64,000 nt of DNA, taken from the NCBI RefSeq assembly GCF_950023065.1, contig NC_088679.1, positions 42,656,001 to 42,720,000 on the forward strand, given 5' to 3'. The DNA comes from Planococcus citri (lineage: Eukaryota; Arthropoda; Insecta; Hemiptera; Pseudococcidae). Below the pieces are notes generated by a model. That model worked only from the letters and a program-made list of their open reading frames with translations. It was not told the DNA's origin and did not search any database. Position 1 is the stretch's first letter. Each line of letters opens with the position of its first letter. This document shows positions 1 to 13,073 of the stretch, piece by piece. Made by a program: the position numbers and the translations under genes.

Positions 1-195
1 TAGGTATATATACCTATAGTAGGAGTAAAGCACACGAAACAACGTATTAAGCATTTTTTTTAATTGAAAATTTCATTTGAATAATTTCGTAGGTAACTTA
101 ATACGAGAACAGTCGAGCCGAGCACTCGAGCAGATTCATAAAACGTTTTTTATTGCGCACGTAAATTACCCGGATCAATTCACTGATAACGCAAT

Positions 196-213
196 CGTTT
201 GATTTCAAGGTCA
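196..213 (+). promoter_or_regulatory. FTZ-F1/ERR-type half-site, copy 1
   Basis: CGTTTGATTTCAAGGTCA contains TCAAGGTCA, the known extended monomer site for FTZ-F1/ERR-class nuclear receptors. The identical 18-mer recurs at 3046-3063. Binding is inferred. Confidence 0.3.
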
Positions 214-1298
214 TTAATTCATTTATAATTTTTGGAAATTTTTTATTTTTAATACGCAAGTAGAACTACGAATTTATTATCAATTGTTTTATGGTGAAAA
301 CAAATTTCAGCTCCAGCAAAATTCATCGATTGTGAAATCGGTACCTTACTAAATAGTGCACTCGCAATGTAAGTAGGTATATAACTACTTAAATAGGTAC
401 CACTATCTCTATTGAGACACCCATTAATGTTTCCAGAGGGAGGAAAAACTTGAGTAATTAACTAACAATTAATTTATCGAGTTAAACGTATCGTAGCTTT
501 TAACCACAAGTTGATATGTTAACTGGAGGGTGTACACGATGTTTAAAGGATGTTTTTAGGACAATATTAGCATATTGTTTTCGAATCAATCAACTATGAC
601 GTCTTCAAAAACAAATAGAGCGTTTAATCAAACGATAAGCATAAATCGTAAATTACATTCGTAGACTGCGCTATACGATTTTAACAATGGTATGTAACTA
701 TACGATAATTTGATAGGGACCATATTTTGTACGTATGTGTTTGCTCGTGTCGGATCTCCAAGAAGGTAATATTCTGAAATGGGCAAGCACCTATCATAAA
801 TAGTTTAGTAAAAAGAGGATTATCAAAAAGAAAGAAATAGATATACTTAGTAGGTATTTAAATAGGTAGAATGTTTAAGTCATAAAAGTTTAACACTTTT
901 TGTTTCAAATTTTAGAGTGAAAAGCCAAAAATTTGGCAATGGCATTAACATTATAAGTAGGCAAGCAATGCAACAAGTACGACGTAGGTACCTAGGACCT
1001 ACGTAGTTCAAGACACCAAGTTTAATAGATAATTTTTAAAATGAGAAGCTTCATCAATCAGAGAGGAGTATGCATATGCAATATATTATATGTAGATACT
1101 GGATCAGGCACTTACGATATGTGGGATTATTTTTTGTCCCATATTTATCATTATAATGCGAGAATAGCAGAAGGGGGATCGAGAAGGTCAAATTATTCGT
1201 TCATATATTCTGAAAATTTAGAAGAAAAGGGCCAAAAATTACAATGCAAGTCGTGAAATGACGAATTTAAAACGCAGTTGAGTTAGATTTGTGCAATT

Positions 1299-1323
1299 AA
1301 AAAAAAAAAAAAAAAAAAAAAAA
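1299..1323 (+). repeat. Poly(A) run of 25
   Basis: An uninterrupted run of 25 A. It could be the tail of an old retroposed copy, but I see no clear body upstream and no target duplication, so simple homopolymer expansion is equally possible. Confidence 0.7.
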
Positions 1324-2881
1324 CGTGATTTTTTGACACTAAACATTTATGTACATACAATATACATCATAGGTACGTAGTGCACTTTTATGAGTAATCT
1401 CCAATTTTCAGATCTGTATAATTTAATCTGCCTGTTTGTCCTTGAGGAAAAAAAAAATGCATAAAAAATATAACACAGTATTCTTTTTTAGCAGCGAAAA
1501 AACTGGGCAATGTCTTTTCTGGTTTACAAGAAATTTTCAAATTGAAAAACGTAATTTCTAAATTCGCAAAGAACTGCGTGATTATGCATTCTCGGTTTTT
1601 GTCTCTCCACTAAGAGAAAAAAAATCTAATCCGCTCCACTAACTTCCCTTTTCTTGAAATAATAATTTAAAAATTCAACATTAAGAATTTTCTCTTAAAA
1701 CTTGAGCATATCTAGACCAAAATTTAGAGGGGAGCGGGCAAAGTCAATGTAACTCAATGCGACAACCACCGGAAGCAATTTTTCATTGTAGGGGTCTTGA
1801 AAATCTACATTCCAATTTGTAGATCTAAAAACGTGGAAAATGCTAAATTCAACCTACATATTTGAATTTTTTCTGATTTTTTTCCTAATTTCTTCAATTC
1901 AGAGACCATTTTGGAAAAAAAGTTGAAATTAAAAATCACCCAAGATGGTTTTAATACGTATGTACTTAGTTGAAAGTAATGATTTCAAAACATTTATATT
2001 TTAATTTTTGATCATTTTTCAAATTTATTGGTTTAAAATTCGACTTCTTGCTTGCGACAGAAAAGATTGCACACAATTTTGAGGCACCAAAAAACATATT
2101 TTCAAGGTCAACTAAAAATGTAAAGCAAACTTAAGATCATTAATGAGAAGAGGTCGCATGTGCCTTATACGTATTTGGTGCTTCTGAAGTTGCTTAATCG
2201 AAAAATAAAGGAAGCGCCATCCCAAAATGCTCAAAAATAAAATTTTAAAATTTTCAAGCACGAAACTTGGGATAATTTTTGAAGACAAACGAAGAATATT
2301 TCCGCTAAAATGGTTCAGACAGTTGGAAAATACACTTTTAAAAATTCAAAAACAAAAACAAAATAGTTTAATAATTATATTCTTGTGGCGTTGGACATCA
2401 ATTCTGTCGAAACTCTTGAGGACGACCAAAATAAGCTTAAGTAATAAAGTTACCTACTGACAGACATTTGTAGCCACTTCAAAATTCCAGACTATTTCTC
2501 CACCAATTTTTATTTTTGGATATTTTTTAAACTGTTGCCCCTTAAATTGAATCACTAGACAAATTCCAGAGAAATCAAATATCCACCGAATTAAAATCAT
2601 TCCTTTTCCCTCTAGGTATGTACACTAACGGGTGACGATAAATCAAGTTTCATTCCAATCGGTAGTGGTAAAAATCAATGATCGATTAACAATTCAATTC
2701 AACGTAAAAGCCAACTATGTAAGTGAACTAAAGGTTCATTTTTCATTTTTCTAATATCAGAACGAAAACGAAACGTGCGCACCGTAGCTATACGTATCGA
2801 GCTACCTACTCGCGATAATTTCGCTCGAAAATTGCAATTTTATTCCACAGACCAGCAAGCTGCACGCGTCTTCTTTTCGTC

Positions 2882-2972
2882 TATAAAAACGTCTAGTCCG
2901 TCTCATCGATTCATTCATTATGAAATATTACTATACATCTTGTCAAAACGAAGAGGGAGAGCACGAGTAAAG
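2882..2972 (+). promoter_or_regulatory. Candidate TATA + initiator promoter and short first exon
   Basis: TATAAAA starts at 2882 and TCATTC, a perfect match to the insect initiator TCAKTY, starts at 2911. This puts the +1 A at 2913, 31 bases below the first T of the TATA box, which is ideal spacing. A strong-looking donor (AAAG|GTATCT) follows at 2973, so the first exon would be about 60 bases with only a 16-codon upstream ORF (ATG at 2920). The surrounding 200 bases are richer in CpG than the neighbourhood. No downstream exon was identified, so the transcript is unknown. Confidence 0.4.
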
Positions 2973-3045
2973 GTATCTAATTGAAATATGTAACTAGAAA
3001 TAATAATTATTTATTCATAGTGTAGGTACGCTAGACTAGTTAGGA

Positions 3046-3063
3046 CGTTTGATTTCAAGGTCA
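3046..3063 (+). promoter_or_regulatory. FTZ-F1/ERR-type half-site, copy 2
   Basis: The same 18-mer as at 196-213, again with TCAAGGTCA, lying about 140 bases downstream of the candidate start at 2913. A third TCAAGGTCA is at 2102-2110. Confidence 0.3.
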
Positions 3064-6000
3064 ACTTTATAGTATACTATACTAACGAGATGTGTATTTT
3101 ACGTATCTATCGTTCGAAGCTATAGTGTCGGCTTCGCAGGCACAAACAATTCGTTCAAGGACTCTTCTCAGGCTTGTTTATAAACATTGGGCCAATTTTT
3201 TTCGCCATTTCGAGCCGTAAACGTGATTAATATTTGTAAATTGTAATTAACCGGTAATTGACGGAGAAGATTACAGAGAATAGTTACTTATTAATGGCTG
3301 AGCGCGTTCGCTCAGATTGTATACACTATGAAATGAAAATTTCATCGGTAGCTGTACTATTAACCTTAACACTGGAAAAGATTGGGTTTTTATTACGAAA
3401 TGTCATCATAATCTAATATTATACGTGCGATTAATCATCTCCAGCCGTATAGCGATAGCGAGAAAGCCATCTCTAGAGCATCATCGCTTACTGGAATTTA
3501 CGACACATGAGTTAACATTATGCAGTACCCTATCTAGTATTTCGTCAGACCGCAAACATCTCTCGGTATTTCCGGAGTAGATCTGCTAGGGTAGGGCTTA
3601 TGAAAAATTTCCTACGAAAAAAGTCATCTATCTATTTATCTTATCAGTGTTAACGTTGGCCAAAAAACTCATCGTCGCGTCGAATCGCACAACAAGGTTT
3701 CAATATTTGGTAGGTAGGTTCCTATTCATGAAACGAGTACAAGCATAATGTCTATATTATAAGCCTATATGTATACGATAATTATCTACGTTTACTAAAA
3801 TTTAAAAGACGAAAATAATAATTGTCATTGAAATAAGGAAATTGCATAGTACGAGAACGAGTTAGAGCGACAGAGAACAAATTTTAATAAAAATGACGTG
3901 ACCGAATTCGTTAAAAAATCTACCATAAAGTATAACGATGTGAATCAACTGGTCCGGAAAGAACAAATTAGAATTATGTTGATATAGTTACCTACTAGTA
4001 ATGCGTAAAATCTAGAATGCTACACGTCTTCATTTCATTCCAACATCATTGCCCACCATTCACGGAACACTGTATCTCGTTTTTTTTTCCAAAAGGAAAA
4101 ACCCACGCAGATTTTTTATTCAATTTTATCAACTCATAAGCCTGTTCGGCAGGTAGGTACACGGAGAAAAAATATTCGTGATTTTTCATTTGGAATAACC
4201 TTGAAATTGAAATTCTTTACATTTTTGATTAAAATAATGCAAGTTTCAAGTGTGAAGTAGAAATTCCCCCGAAGATAGCGAGGGATGGGGTGAATTTCTT
4301 AAACTTCATTTTAAAAAGTGCAACTAGTTGAATTTAAAGCCACGAAGTGAACATTTCGCCTTAGCCCTTCCTCCCAAAAAAACAGGCGGGGAGAATATGA
4401 AATTACGTAACACAAGATTTGTCTTCATCAGTCAATTTTTTTAAAATTTTTGGCTTCAACTCTTTGCTTCTCTGTGGACTTGACCCTCGAAATTGGCACA
4501 AATTGGAACTTAATATAGGAGATCATCTCCATGTTTGAAATCTCTGCTCCCAATGCTCTCATCCTACCTCCCTCCCGGCTTCCACCCTCTCTTCGCACTG
4601 CTTATCTAGGATAGAAATTTTTCAAACTTGTTCCAGGTAAACCCTCTCAAGTGAATTAAGTACCCACAGTTGGATATTTTGACAATTTAATTAATTCTTT
4701 TCTCCCCCTTCCCATTCTTATCAAGGATAACGATTTTGTAAGACCATTTCAATGGAGCTGCCCATCCACTGGTTTTGATTTTTGTCGCCTTTTGAACAGA
4801 ATCCTCTGGCTATAGGTCACTGAAATCAGGCAATCAAGGAGAGTTCTCCGTTCATCCACATACTTAGGTACCTACCCTATAAAGTGGGCGCAAGTATTTT
4901 TGATCAATGAAGAGCTGTTGTTCCTTCAGAACCAACTCCTTTGGCTTTAAAATTCATCAAAATTGGGTTAATTTTTTTAAAAATGTTGTTGAGTTTTTGA
5001 ACGTTGATCAACGTTGGTCAAAAAATTAATTCCACTGCGTTCCAAAATATTCTCCTCGTTTCAGAAAAGATATTTTTTGATTTTGCCATAATCAATGAGT
5101 AACGCTCGGGAATAAAATATTTTCAGAACACGATTTCTTTCGAAAAATATGTAGGTACATATTTGCAAATTTTCAACCACTTATAGGTAAATAAACCCTT
5201 GACCGAACGCCTATGTTGGGGCAGAATCTTAAATATCATCTTTTGGAACTGAGCCTCTCTGAGTAGGCTCTTTTTGAAAAAAATATATGTAGGTACCCAT
5301 TAAAATAAATAAAAAAGTTTTTTGAGCATTTTGAAAAATTTTGAGCTCAAATTTGGGTCATAATTTTGGGAATTTTGTAAAGATACTTTTACATGAGTGG
5401 ATGTTAACGATTATGGAAAATTTTTATGATCATCTTTTTTTTTTGAGAAAAGATTAATCATTTTCAAGTGACATATGATCGTTTTTTGATATCATATGTA
5501 TAATTTTCGTAGATATCTAAGCGATATCATAAAAAAGTACAGCGCATGTGCTTGATAAAATGTTGGAAAAAAAGTGCAAAAATGATTACCCATATTTATA
5601 TTTTATTCATAAGCTAATTCTATCATCACTCAAAAAAGAATTCTGAAAAGTGTATCATATTGTCCCTTATCTTATCAAACATGTGCGTGGAAAATTTCAA
5701 AGAAAAATCTTCAAACATGCGCAGCAGAGGCTAGGTATGCATATCCAACCAATGTAACCATCAAGATTTCTTAGGAATGCAAAATATTCATAAGTAAATA
5801 GGCGCTATATCTGATACAACTTTTGCAGGTGATGTGATTTCAAGCACAGAACAAATTATAACTACACTTTTCGCATCAATTGTATACCTATAGCTATAGC
5901 TAACGTACGCTCATTTTCATTCGTTTTTTTTTCTTCAATTTTTATCGCTCGTACCTATTTGTATTAAATCACGTGGAGCGACACAATGGGTGGTATTATT

Positions 6001-6800
6001 GATAAACTAAACATTTAAATCGGGTTCATCACTTATCCATTTTAACAACTCCGAAGTCGATCACATATCGAATACAATTCGAAAATGGATCCAATTGAGA
6101 AATAAAAATCGCACCGTTCTAGTTATGGATTAATTAATAAACTATCCGCTCATCGCATCGTAAAACGAATTTATTCGCTTGAAATTTGAACTTGATCCAA
6201 TTGGGTGAAATTGAAGGTTACAGGTGTCAGTACGTATACGTAAGTATAAGTTAGGTAGCCAGTGCATCGAATACAAACTTCGACCGGTGGCTATGGAGCT
6301 GTAAAATTGTCCGAAACTTACAAATTGATATACTTTAGGTCATATACGCAACGTGTGTATAGATTAGACCATCCAATCCGATGATGCAATGAAGGTTATC
6401 ATTATGTATAGGGTCTTATACGAGTAAGTACGCGTATTCGTAAGTATAAGTATATTATACTTTGCGATACGGGTTGAAAATTTATTTATCTTTCCAACCA
6501 GCCTTGTCAACCTTATCTTTGGCGTACCTATAGCTATGTTGTCAACCTTCTAAAAGCAGCAGACACCTGTTTACTAAGTTAACGATGGTAAATTCGAAAT
6601 TTCGCCCACGTTCGACTTGAGGAATGCTTACCAACCCTGGGTAGGTAGAGGTACCTATATCGAATTTCCCAATGCTGGAATATCGTCAACAAACGAGCTG
6701 AAAATCACCTTGTGTGTGCGTTTCCTTTGATAAAATTACCTGCTCACTGATAAATTGGTTGCCCTAGTTTTAGCCCTCGTCGTCGTGCTATTCGTTCAAT
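3064..6800. other. Noncoding stretch, no gene recognised
   Basis: AT-rich sequence with scattered TAGGTA/TACCTA micro-repeats. There is no long frame and no domain match on either strand. Confidence 0.55.
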
Positions 6801-6805
6801 TTAGA

Positions 6806-6883
6806 TAATTCGCATCGACATAGACACATTTCCCAATCGAGTTGGGATCAGCTGGACTTATTGTGAAGCATAAGGAATCGCAG
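6806..6883 (+). other. Possible noncoding exon ending in a strong donor
   Basis: A less AT-rich segment ends in CAG|GTGAGG, a near-consensus splice donor at 6884. It resembles an untranslated first exon, but no TATA box lies at the right distance and no partner exon was found. The 5' end is arbitrary. Confidence 0.15.
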
Positions 6884-7209
6884 GTGAGGGCTATCTCTAA
6901 ATTATAAACCTTTGTAAGTACCTACGTCAGTATAGGTACATATAAGATAAGATCTATAGTAACACAAACATGTTGGTTATCCCTCCTCATCATAATCAAT
7001 TGATTTGTCAAGTTGCAGACGTCTTATCCTTATTGTGACTTACTCAAACTTTTAAACTTCAATTTGAAAAAATTTTAAGTCATATTTCATGACAATTGCC
7101 AATACATACACGAGTAACACAATACATCGAAAATATACCACCTCCTCTTCGAATTTACATGTAATGTCATAATTTTGAACCGTGGGATCGCCATTAATCA
7201 TTAATATGT

Positions 7210-7697
7210 TTAACGTCGAACGATAACGATTATTTTGTTAACCAACGGACGTAGGACTACCACCACGCAGCGGACAGATATCACGTCTAAGGCCGACAGG
7301 CAAAAGTTAATCGGTATAATAGAAACAAGGTTACTTGATGCGCATCCATCTAGCATGTATGTACATAGGTATTTGATATTAGGTGCCCACACCTCACGGA
7401 TTCTTATTTTACAACGTATTATTTCAGCACTGTGATGATTCTCATTCATGAAAAATACACAGCTTACGCGATTTCTGCGACAAAAACAATGTGTTTGTGT
7501 ACACGAGATACTCTCTAGGTCACAACTGATTGATTTTTGGTCGCGTTTTGCTCGATGAATTGTTTCAGGAGTTGATGGGATGCAATTCGTTGGATGATCA
7601 ATGAGGTTACAATGCACATTTCATTATCATCTGAAATTGGCTGATTTTTCAATGTAAAATCTTCCTCGATAATGGCAGCTGAAAAAGCTGGCAGCAT
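7210..7697 (-). other. GC-richer block with overlapping open frames, unknown
   Basis: Two frames on the - strand are open here: 60 codons from an ATG at 7697 to 7515, and about 135 codons at 7617-7210. A 66-codon frame is open on the opposite strand at 7235-7435. The 60-codon frame (starting MLPAFSAAIIEEDF) has ordinary amino-acid composition and a proper ATG. No domain, signal peptide or membrane segment is evident. A small gene, an exon or an open frame by chance are all possible. Confidence 0.15.
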
Positions 7698-7699
7698 AA

Positions 7700-9478
7700 A
7701 ACAACGATAATGACAACAATTGACTTCGAAGCACCAATTTCAGCTACTTCGATACCAAAATCAATTTAAATTTCAAAAATACGATACGAATAAAAATTCG
7801 CCAAATTTTGAAGTGAAACGAGAGTAATTGTCAGGTTTAGCTATCGTTTTTTCGTTTAGATACGAGTGATAAGCGCTGGCGCCTGTGGGAGACTTTTCAG
7901 CAGGTACCTACCTATGCTTACATGGTTTTTGGATGCCCTTTGTCAAGGACAATACTGACGGTGGATTATTTGAGAAGCAGAATTGTGATCATTATGAACG
8001 TAATTGCCAAAAATTTTCAACTGAAAAATTCAACTCATTGGTGTTTTTAAATTTTCCTATATTCATAATGAATTTTTCCCTAATTTTTCGAAGATATCAA
8101 CAATTTTTTACTTTTGAAAAATTATTATTTTAAAGAATTTTTGCACCAAGTATATCTAATTTGAATTTTCCCACTTGAAAATTAATTTAGTGATATCATT
8201 AAGGCCATGAATTATCCTTTCTCATTTTTTGGCACCGTCCAGCCCTTTAGATATTGTTTTCGATCAATTCATTCTAAACTTTAGTACACACATTCTATTA
8301 ACATTTCGAGGTAAAAGTAGGTAGGTAGGTGTAGGTACACTTATAAGAAAGGTCATGTGGAATATATTCTTTTGGTAAAAAGCTACTACCTAGCTATAGT
8401 CCTTCATTAAATGCTAGAGCATCATTCTTCTATCAGAAAATTTAAAATTTAGCTATTAACATCACTCAGCTTTTTTCCAAATCCCTCCTCTTGCACTGAA
8501 ATCCTTTCAGAATTATTCCAAAAGACTATATATCACGTCCTCGCCGGCAACTGTTCAAAAATCGTGATAAAGGACGTAAATAGCATTCCAAGATCAATTA
8601 GAAACTCTTGAGAATATAATTAAAATATCAATATACAGCTCGTGAAAAGTTTTGAATATATCGCATCGTTAAACGTTCGTTATTGAAAATTAGAAACAAT
8701 GTTTTAAAGGTCGCATACGTCAGCGTCAGTCAGTTAATTATACGTGGAGTAATTTTCAGGCGACTTTTTTCGACGGTTACTGAACTTACTCGTATTCAAA
8801 TTTGCCAACTTTTTAAGACTTCTTTTTTTTTTTTTTTTAAATCAAAGCTATTACGAAACGTGTCTCACAATATCATTTTTTTTACGCTCAAGGTCAAATA
8901 CATGATGCGCGAAACGCGTAAGTAATTTCATATTTACGTTTGTCGAATCAAAGAACCATGATCATGCACAATGCAATATAATTCTACTGTAAGTGTATTT
9001 TTCACTCGATTCTAGGTAATCCATTTGATGTAGGTACAATGCAGTTGTGTGTTTGTAATTATAGGTCACCATGTCGTTGTGTATACAGCGATGAGGCACT
9101 TGCGGTAGGCTATAATAATTGGTTGAATGATTTTCTTCGGTGACCTTGCTATCGCACCAGGAAATTCTGAATTTTCTCAAAAAAAAATCACGTACACGTG
9201 TAAAAGGTACGAATCCTAAATGCTCGCTGATATATTAAGTATTTATAGGTAGGTATAGGTACTTATTTCACCTAAAAATATCTACCTATGCCTAAATTTA
9301 AACAAAATATTATTATCAATTCATCTGAAAGTTTAACATTGAATTGTAAAATTTTAGCCACTCTACTTAAGTACTTTCACGAGGTCGTGATAAAGAAAAA
9401 TTTTTTTTCTTTTTTTTTCCTTCAAGTTACAGAGTACCTACCAACCTACCTATATTTGCAGGTATTAATGGAAATATA
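7700..9478. other. Noncoding stretch, no gene recognised
   Basis: AT-rich DNA with only short chance frames. It contains one further TCAAGGTCA half-site at 8888-8896. Confidence 0.5.
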
Positions 9479-9685
9479 TGACGTCAGCAAAGTTGTTTTT
9501 TAAAGGCTATCGGACGGAAAAAAGATAATATTACAAGGGTAAAGCGTGTAAAAAAAGACAGAAAATTTATACGCAGAAGGATAGCTGTCAAAAACCATCA
9601 CTTTACCGGCATAATGACGTCATTTCTCAAATTATTTCCTTTGATAAATGTTGAGTTATTGCTGCACAAAATTTTAATGACGTCA
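9479..9685. promoter_or_regulatory. Cluster of three palindromic CRE sites
   Basis: TGACGTCA occurs at 9479-9486, 9615-9622 and 9678-9685, three perfect full CREB/ATF sites in 207 bases. At this base composition, less than one copy is expected in 64 kb. No TATA box or exon was tied to the cluster, so it may be a distal enhancer or part of an unrecognised promoter. Confidence 0.4.
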
Positions 9686-10084
9686 GTAAAAGTTCAAAAA
9701 CCGTAATTCCATTTCCTCGGAAAAATAAAGCGAAAAAATACCAGCAACGTATTCCGAATTTCGTAACGAATTCGAGCACAATATCGATAAAACAAGGCAA
9801 AAAAGAATATTTTTTCACAAATTCGTATAACAAATTGAACAAAATATTTATCAACATTTACCAAAATAATAAGACTGCATTCGCTAGTTGCAAATATAAA
9901 TATTTGGGATAACGTATTTCAAATTTGATAAACGATTTGCATTATTTCCTTTCAAAATTGTTAAAGTACCTACCTAAGTAATTATCAACGTATCAGCGTT
10001 TCAAATCAGTTGGTAAAAAATTTGGTAGGTATTACTTAAATTATGGTTTAGAGGGAGGAAGAGGGGTATACTATCTAAATTTGA

Positions 10085-10790
10085 ATCAGTTAAAATTTTC
10101 ATGGATCAATTACTGGATATTCGTTCTTTATTGAAAAAATTGGCAAAATTGAGTTGCTCGCAAATCAATAAAATTATCAAATCAGTAAAATAGAAAAAAA
10201 AAATGGAATCTTGTCTCAATGAAATAGCGAAAATCCAGTCAATTTTCTTGAAGAAATCAATCAAATTGCGTCATTGAAAAATCGATGAAATTTCACCATC
10301 ACGCCACTGAAAATCGCAGAATGAATAAATAGGTAACCGTAAGTCATTTTGAATAAAAAAAATTCATCATTATCAATGATTCAATCAGAATAAATTGCAA
10401 TTATATCTACGAAAGTAGTCAGTGAATATTATTCATTGAATTAGTATACATAGTTTTGATGAAATCACTGATTCATTATGATAAAAATTACTGGTTGATC
10501 TTGACAATCAATTAATCGACCACATGATCGATTGTTAGGTACCTATTGATTTAATCAAAATATCACAGAATCATTATTGCAGTTGATCAGGAGAAATTAG
10601 GCCATCAATTCAGTTTCAGGTTTCAAAAATCACTGGGTCGTTGCTGATTGAATCAAAGAAAAATATTCAATTAGAATGATATTACTTTTGCAATTCAACC
10701 ATATTGAAAATTATGTATTATTTAAATCACTGGTTATGATAAATCCCCCTGATTGATAAAATTAAATTGATTTAGTGGTTTTATTTTGCG
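10085..10790. repeat. Degenerate short-motif repeat field
   Basis: About 700 bases are dominated by variants of AATCACTGGTTGAT, ATTGATCA and TGATTCAATCA in both orientations. The copies are too diverged for a clear period. It looks like an old tandem or inverted array, or a decayed element. No coding potential. Confidence 0.45.
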
Positions 10791-12170
10791 GTCTTGCAAT
10801 TATAAAAATGCTTTATTTCGTTAACCGTTCAATTTTGTCAACTTCACCGGAAAAATTGAAAAAAATTCCCGTTTGTGAAAATCTATTGATTTAAAGGGCA
10901 GATGTGTTTCTTGATGGAAAACTTGAGAGGGAAAAAAATATCACTAGATATTAAGTATATTTTTTTAGCTCCTAACTTTGAAAAAATTTGTGTTGGTGTA
11001 AAATATTGCTCATGCTTCATACTTCCTTTAGTGCGGCTTCATTATAGGTGCAGTGATATTACAAGGTATAAATTCACAAAATGAGCCATTTTTACCTAAA
11101 ATGTTAAATAAGTACGTGGTTACCTAAATAGGTAGGAACTTATTTTTTTTTTTTAAATTACAAATGAAGTCATCAAAAATACTCTGACTTTTTAACATGT
11201 TTCAATATCTCAACTTGTATAGTTTTCTAAAGAATAATGTTGATGAATAAAAAATGACCTCGATGCAAGTGTATCGCTATTCATAATAAATATGTATTCT
11301 ACCTCGTGGATAATTCAACGAAATACATTATAAGGTAAAATTGTGGAATTAGGTATTCATTCATAAACAATCATGCAAGTACTAAAAAGTCGAAACAGCA
11401 GACTTATTTCAATTCTCAACCGATAAAATAAACGTACCTATATTAAAATTAAGTACTAAATGATGGACAACTCTAAACGAAGAAAATAAACATAGGTAAG
11501 CGTGCATACCCCCCTCTCCCTTCATCAATAAACGAGAAATGTACTGGAGCCTCGTTTTACAGCTTACAAAAAATGTTCGGTTCAATTTACTTAATTATTT
11601 TTTGGAACTCGTATAGGTAGGTAAATAGCTAAGTACCAGGTAGGTGCCTAAACTAGATTGAAAAATTAAAGTGTTTTCGAGAAATCACTTTACTCGAAAT
11701 TGTATTCTTTTTTTGATTTTTTAATAAAAATAACGATTTAAAAAAAGATTAAGTATGTAAATTAATCGTATTCTACATTAGGACTTATTATTGAACTTGC
11801 GAAACAAAATAATGTACATATTAAAACAAATCCCATAGGTTTGCGAAACAAGCAATTAAATTTTTAATTTACCTTCATTAAATATGTTATTGTTGTACCT
11901 ACCCGCAAAGGGGTATCCCGACGCATCTTATAATTAGAACAGCAGGAAAGTGTACGCGAATATACGATAAACGCCACTTTCAGAAATTACAAACGCAATG
12001 CGATGGCTAATTAGAAAAACGCGAGAAAAGTAAATTTCGAAGAAAGTAAGCGCTACGAAAAATCACAATAATAAACGCGTAAAAGAAAATCTATTCATGC
12101 AGAGGCCAACCACTTATCGCTGATGGCAAAGGGGAGTCACTCAACTTTTCAAAGAAACATATTGTCAACG
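10791..12170. other. Noncoding stretch, no gene recognised
   Basis: AT-rich with TAGGTA micro-repeats. The 60-codon frame at 10902-11084 has no support. Confidence 0.5.
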
Positions 12171-12178
12171 AGTCTGGG

Positions 12179-12259
12179 TATATATTAACCGGTTCACATT
12201 ACACATGCAACCAGTTGTTGCTCGGTACTCGGTAGTCGTTCAGTGACAAATTGAACTTG
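12179..12259 (+). promoter_or_regulatory. Candidate TATA promoter with 47-base first exon
   Basis: TATATATTAA at 12179 is followed by the initiator-like CCAGTT with its A at 12213, about 31 bases downstream of the TATATTAA core. The inferred exon 12213-12259 ends at CTTG|GTAATT, a usable donor followed by a T-rich stretch. A short untranslated first exon of this shape is common in insect genes. The next exon may be 13074-13230, but nothing proves the link. Confidence 0.4.
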
Positions 12260-13073
12260 GTAATTTTTTTTTACGTAGAAATGATTTTTAAAAAGCGATT
12301 TGCGTACATTAAACGTACAGACTAATAATAAGTACATATATGCGCTGCATTTCACGGTATTTAGCTAGGTACTCTTTAACCCATCATTTCGTGTAAAAAA
12401 GCCAGAATATGATCTTTGATGCGGGGAAATTTAAATGTTTTTCATTGAAAAATGATATAGTTTATGAAATTGACTGACATGATAAGCAATAAATTTGGGT
12501 ATAGGAACCATTTATTTAATCGTGATTTAAAACAAAACGAAAAATTATTTTCGTTATCAATTTATTATCACCGCTGATTATTTGTATCTTCCTACTACGT
12601 ATGGTACACGGTGATCGTATGAGTATTTAATTTATTCGTTTCAGCGATCATCTGCGTTCTAACTTACTGATTCGCCATTTCAATGTTAAAAAATTCCATT
12701 ATTTGAATTTTTTCGTTCTTTTTTACATTTATCCGGCAATAATAATTTAATTAACCTCGTTTCTTTCAACGTTAAAAAAATTCCACTGGGTATTCAAATT
12801 TTTCTGTCCCTTTTATGCGCAATTCAGCATTATTGGAGAGCTTTACAATAGAAATTCCGTAATTAAAATACCTACCTACCTGTGAAGTTTTAAGATTCAT
12901 TGTTCGATCTTTTTCTGTGTTTGTCGAATCATCAAATTTTAAGCTATCATTATTTTTCAAAGAAAACAGATATGGTTTCGAGAAGTAGGCAAACTCTTCT
13001 GAAAAAGTCGACTTATTCCTCAATTCCCATGTTATTAAATGTTTTAACCTATTTACTTTTTTTCTGTTTACAG

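Larger units (their letters stand above)
1..2765. other. Noncoding stretch, no gene recognised
   Basis: AT-rich DNA with only short chance reading frames. It holds TAGGTA micro-repeats, a 25-base A run (1299-1323) and two extended nuclear-receptor half-sites (205-213 and 2102-2110). The 71-codon frame at 1041-1256 has no recognisable domain and no convincing splice context. Confidence 0.6.
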
